Of a DNA stretch of 64,000 nucleotides, positions 60,171 through 64,000 are shown one piece after another. The notes beneath the pieces are model-generated. The model saw only the letters and a list, made by a program, of their open reading frames with translations, was not told the origin of the DNA and searched no databases. Position numbers and translations under genes: made by a program. This DNA is from Eulemur rufifrons. Lineage: Eukaryota > Chordata > Mammalia > Primates > Lemuridae. Position 1 is the stretch's first letter; the number at the start of each line of letters is the position of its first letter. The DNA is taken from positions 45,658,501-45,722,500 of the forward strand of contig NC_090989.1 in NCBI RefSeq assembly GCF_041146395.1. The letters are read 5' to 3'.

Positions 60171-61439
60171 TTTAGAAAAATGCATGCTTACAAACAACAG
60201 TAAAGAAAAGAGGGGTTACTATTCACATTCTAAAGGGCTTCTTTATGTCACAACAGAAATCTTTATAGTACCCTTGTCTGGTGTGTTAAAACTTACCTAT
60301 AGTTTATAAAACAAAGGTCTCATGTAAAAAAAGAAAACTACATAGTATGAATTTTGGAGGTTTGCTTTCTTCTGTACATTTTACTCAGTTGGAAGAAAGT
60401 GGGCTGAAATTACCTTAAATCTCTTCTGGAACAAGAGATATGAAAATAAACAAAAGGAATCTAAATCAAAGTGGCAATAAAAATCACAAAGCAATGAAAA
60501 CTAAAGAGTTTAACAACTTTTTATACAATAGTAATATGTTACCTTTGAAGGTAGAGATTAAAAATTATGTATACAGACTAATTATATATTTTTAAAGATG
60601 ATTTCAAAATAAAATGTACAACTTGTTGCCAATTTCTTAATGTTCATGCTTACCTGGAATAAAGTAAAAAGAAAAATATTGACAATAGCCAACTCAGGGT
60701 TGTAGAATTTTAGACAGTGCTATATCCTTATTTTCATTTTTCTATAAAATTTTTAAAATAAACATACATTGTTTTTATAATTGGTAAATAGAAAAATTAT
60801 TGTAATCGATTCCAAAATTGATAACAAATGATAAAGGCAATAATTGTCTGGGGGAAGTAAAATGCAAATTTTGTTCTCAATCACAAAATTTTTTAAAAAT
60901 ATGTTTTATAGGTTCTTCTTTCCAGGTGTCATTGCCCTTCATTTGATTCAAGATAAAGCAACCTGTAGACTATTCAACTTCTCTAGACAAGAAAGGTAAA
61001 AATTGGATTAGGTTTTCTAGATGTTCTTGAGAAAGCAGTTCACCTCCAGCTATAAATATGAACATAAAGATCAAAGTTGCAATATGAAGTTGTAAAGCTG
61101 AAAGGTGTTATTATAGCAATCAGAAAAGCAGAGAGAAACTGGCCATCTATCACTTCTAATGGCTTCTGCTTAAAACTGGCCTTATTATTGGCCCCTGAGA
61201 TGTGTAAAATGTCATGTGGAAATATACCGTGTAACACATCTTTGAGCTGAAGAGGGGCTTAGTGATCCTAAAAAGTGAACTATAGAATTATTTTAGGGAT
61301 CCCATTTAAAATTTCACAGAGAAATATTTGGTCTGATAAATTTCTTTTATGAAAACAATACTAAAATTTTACTACAAAGAAAACTCAGAAATGAGTTCTT
61401 TGCTTCATTTAATCATTAAACCACAAATCCACAAACAAT
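60171..61439. other. AT-rich unique stretch
   Basis: No gene or named repeat found. Confidence 0.5.
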
Positions 61440-61510
61440 TAGAGTTGAAAGGGGCCTTCTAGATAACCTCATCCAATACCAGTATTTTGCAGATAAGAAA
61501 ACTAGGAGCA
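61440..61510 (-). mobile_element. MIR-like fragment, antisense
   Basis: 'gaaaggggccttctagataa' and 'ttgcagataagaaaactagg' resemble a reversed MIR core. Confidence 0.45.
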
Positions 61511-62174
61511 AAAAAAATGATTTTCTTAAGAAAAAGTAAAATCACTCAAAAATATCCCAAAGAATCCAGAAACATCTGGAATCCTACCTAGGAAAAACTA
61601 GGTGTTTTGAATCCTACTAGAACTTTAATTATAATTCAGAGTTTTAGTTTGGTTGTGGGCACTCCTGTGCAAGGAAGGAAAGATGCAAATATTGACTGTG
61701 AAAAGCAAAGCACATTCACAGTGAACAATTAGAAAGTAAAAACCAAAAATATAACAAAGTCAATGATTTCAGATCAGGTCATTCACTCATTACTCAACTT
61801 CCTTTCTTTAGTGAGTCTAATTAATAGAAATGAGCTTTTTTTGCCACTTTCAGACACAATTCTTCTACTATCATGAGAAATTGGCTACTTCCAAAGCTGC
61901 TGATAGACTGAAGAATAATGGGACATTCACCCCTTGATTTAAAAAATAAAGTATGTCTAAATCCTCCTGACTTTATGCATTTATGAAAATTATGCTTAAA
62001 ATAAAATTATATATTTTGAGAATATATTTATCATCTCCCACAAATACATCTTTACTTTGCCTTACAGACATTGTTCTGGAAGAAATAAACATTAAGGCTG
62101 TTTTCTTAAGTCAACGTTGGTCTAAGAAATGGACATAGTTACACTTGATTTTAAGGAAAATAGAACAGTGTATG
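61511..62174. other. AT-rich unique stretch
   Basis: Nothing recognised. Confidence 0.5.
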
Positions 62175-62340
62175 CATGTCCATTGATATCTGTAAAATAG
62201 GGGTAAGAGCAGACTCTCACAAAGTTGTTTAAGAATTAAATAAATTGATAATAGGTGTAAAAGGCTTAGTACAGGGCTGGCACATAGTTAACATTCACTA
62301 AGTTCCAGTAATAGTAGTAATAGTAATATTATTATTGTTT
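62175..62340 (+). mobile_element. MIR SINE 3' half
   Basis: 'ctgtaaaataggggtaagag', 'gcttagtacagggctggcac' and an AGT/ATT repeat tail (62310-62340). Confidence 0.8.
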
Positions 62341-62344
62341 ATAA

Positions 62345-62620
62345 CATGATAACTCCTCCACTATACCCTTCCCCTCAAACAAAACTCTTGCAATTCCTCA
62401 CACTGTTCCATGGCTTCATGCCCTTGTACATGCTGATCCACCTTTCCAAATGTTCTTTCCCTACTTCTTCATCTGGTGAACTCCTGCTCGTCATACAAAG
62501 TCCAGCTCTGAAGTTTCTTCCTCTTACCTGCCTTCCCCAATCCCTAGCTGCGCTCACCTATTTCCCAAGGCACTCTGCATATGTCCCCTCCCAGCAGTTG
62601 AGAAGGTGACTTTTGTTACT
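62345..62620 (+). mobile_element. LINE2 fragment
   Basis: 'tgttccatggcttcatgccc', 'tccaaatgttctttccctac' and 'ttacctgccttccccaatcc' follow L2 in sense; tail absent. The 87-codon frame at 62346-62609 lies within it. Confidence 0.7.
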
Positions 62621-62653
62621 TGATTTCCCATCACTCTCACCACGTGCGCACGA

Positions 62654-62676
62654 GCGCGCGCGCGCGCGCGCGCGCG

Positions 62677-62711
<35 letters not shown>
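62654..62711. repeat. (CG)n(CA)n alternating purine-pyrimidine tract
   Basis: 58 bases of uninterrupted alternation: roughly eleven CG units, CACG, then about seventeen CA units. A further alternating stretch ACGTGCGCACG precedes it, broken only by GAG at 62652-62654. Confidence 0.93.
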
Positions 62712-62712
<1 letters not shown>

Positions 62713-62954
62713 AGACTGCAGGGAATGCATCATACTCAATTTTGTAACCCCATAGAAATCTCTATTGAAATGAATGAACAAATTCTTGCATAAAAAGTGA
62801 TAATTTAAAACATTTGTATCCCTTTAGTATTTTGAAAATTTTTTTTAAATGTGATTTTTTTTCCTTCATAAGTAAGTGTCAGGCTAGAATGTGTACCTAG
62901 TAGCCTCAGTTTAGAAGGGGAAAAGGAGAGAAGGGCATGATGCAAAAATCTAGG
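62712..62954. other. Unique sequence
   Basis: Nothing recognised. Confidence 0.5.
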
Positions 62955-63118
62955 ACATGCAACTTAGAAGCCCTGGAGCCTGGCTCTGCCACAAACCCAC
63001 CACTGTGACCTTCAGTGAGTCGTTTAACGTTTCTGGACCTCTGTTTTCCTTCTCAGCAAAATGAGAGGGCTGGGCAAAATGTTCTCTGAGGACCCTTCCA
63101 GCACCAACATTTATATGA
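62955..63118 (+). mobile_element. MIR SINE head and core
   Basis: 'gccctggagcctggctctgc', 'actgtgaccttcagtgagtc' and 'tctggacctctgttttcctt' are clear. Confidence 0.85.
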
Positions 63119-63137
63119 TGCTAAACATGGTTTTATC

Positions 63138-63300
63138 TCGATGGTTCTCAAACTGTAGCACATATCAGAATCATCTGGAAGGCTTATTAAAATGCTGATT
63201 TCTGGTCTGCACATCTGATGGGGCCCAATAATTGTAATTTTAACAAGTTACCAGTTGATGCTGAGGCTACTGGTGAGGGATCATACTTTAAAAAACACAG
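63138..63300 (+). mobile_element. MER5A hAT element
   Basis: 'gatggttctcaaactgtagc', 'atcagaatcatctggaaggc', 'ttaacaagttaccagttgat' and 'gctgaggctactggtgaggg' cover nearly the whole element. Confidence 0.85.
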
Positions 63301-63794
63301 ATCTTCTTAACATAGGATCCTGGCACTGTCCTGTTGTTATCTGGCCAAAAGCACTCCTGATATGCAAGTTCATGGTGTGATATAGACAGGTAAACCCAGG
63401 CTTCTGTGAGGCTGCTGTTAGAAGGACTGGGTGTCTATGGGTAAGCCTCAAGAATGACCACAGCATGCAAACTTTGCTGACCATGGTTTTGTTAAAAGAT
63501 CTCCTGTGGGGAGGGGACAGCCTGAGTTTACAATGCTGTAAGGCACAGAAAACATTGATGACAGGGTTTGATCCATCAGTTACAACCTGCTGCAGGTGAA
63601 GTCAAGTGGATCACAACTGCCATCTAGTGACGATTTTGAATTACTGCAGAGAGAAACTACAAAACAAAATGATACTTTCATTTGGAAACTGCTTTTTTTA
63701 AACAAAACTGCTCAAGAACCCAAAGAATAAACTCCAGTGTACTCTGGTCTTACCTATATTTGGATCTCAGTACTGTAAAAATAAATACATATAT
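63301..63794. other. Unique sequence
   Basis: No gene evidence; the minus frame at 63281-63484 has no recognisable feature. Confidence 0.5.
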
Positions 63795-63985
63795 AGTATT
63801 TACCATGTGCTAGGTAGGTACTGTTTTGTGCTTTTTATATGTTCAATTATTCATAGCAACACAATGAGATGGCTACGATAATTTCTCCCATCTTGGAGAC
63901 AAAAAATATAAGTACAAAGCAATTAAGAGACTTTCCTGAGGTTGCTGAACCAGCAAAATGGTAGAGCTTGGATTCGACCTAGATA
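63795..63985 (-). mobile_element. MIR SINE, antisense
   Basis: 'tatttaccatgtgctaggta', 'ttgctgaaccagcaaaatgg' and 'tagagcttggattcgaccta' give tail-to-head reverse order at the window edge. Confidence 0.78.
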
Positions 63986-64000
63986 GCACCTGAAGAGATA

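Noticed and set aside
62554..62781. Frame encoding Cys-Val and Arg-Ala repeats
   Set aside because: The peptide is just the CA/CG microsatellite read in frame.

Overview
This window is nuclear DNA from a strepsirrhine primate (lemur, loris or galago group). The clearest evidence is two repeats. A nearly intact Alu at 41025-41355 carries the diagnostic strepsirrhine wording: 'gagcaagagcgagacc' in the left arm and 'aggctgacgccacggcac' in the right arm. The tail of a young LINE-1 at about 47726-47919 ends with a 3' UTR of the kind I associate with lemur L1 ('gtaccgccgtaatatgctg'). The older repeats (MIR, L2, MER5/MER20, MLT1, Tigger, L1M) are those of any placental mammal. The DNA is AT-rich, with few CpG-bearing patches.

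No complete protein-coding gene is visible. Open reading frames are short, overlap on both strands, and mostly lie in repeats or unrelated unique DNA. The one stretch that behaves like a real exon is 55312-55431 (+). It has a polypyrimidine tract and CAG acceptor, exactly 120 nt with one open frame throughout, and a GTAAGT donor. I could not name its gene. If it is real, most of the window is intron sequence of a plus-strand gene; if not, the window is intergenic.

Layout. 0.3-9 kb: scattered MIR and L2 plus a degraded L1 ORF2 fragment (2.65-3.6 kb). 9-12 kb: mostly unique. 12-18.6 kb: cluster of DNA transposons and an antisense MLT1-like LTR, dominated by a full-length Tigger (16246-17694) interrupted by an old Alu. 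18.8-25.7 kb: L2, MIR, MER5A and an L1 3' end. 25.7-36.5 kb: mostly unique with a few MIR/L2. 36.5-42.2 kb: L2 and MIR, with the lineage-specific Alu inside a MIR. 42-50 kb: mostly unique, with the young L1 tail. 50-53.7 kb: a long antisense L2, a MIR, and an L1M fragment split by an MLT1-like LTR. 54-56 kb: a hAT-like element and the candidate exon. 56-64 kb: AT-rich unique DNA, MIR, L2, a longer copy of the 54-kb hAT-like family, and a 58-bp alternating CG/CA tract able to adopt Z-DNA.

No tRNA, rRNA, snRNA, CRISPR array or protein-coding operon is present, and I see no sign of a new biological system. Repeat family names rest on remembered consensus sequences; boundaries are approximate unless terminal repeats or target-site duplications are given.
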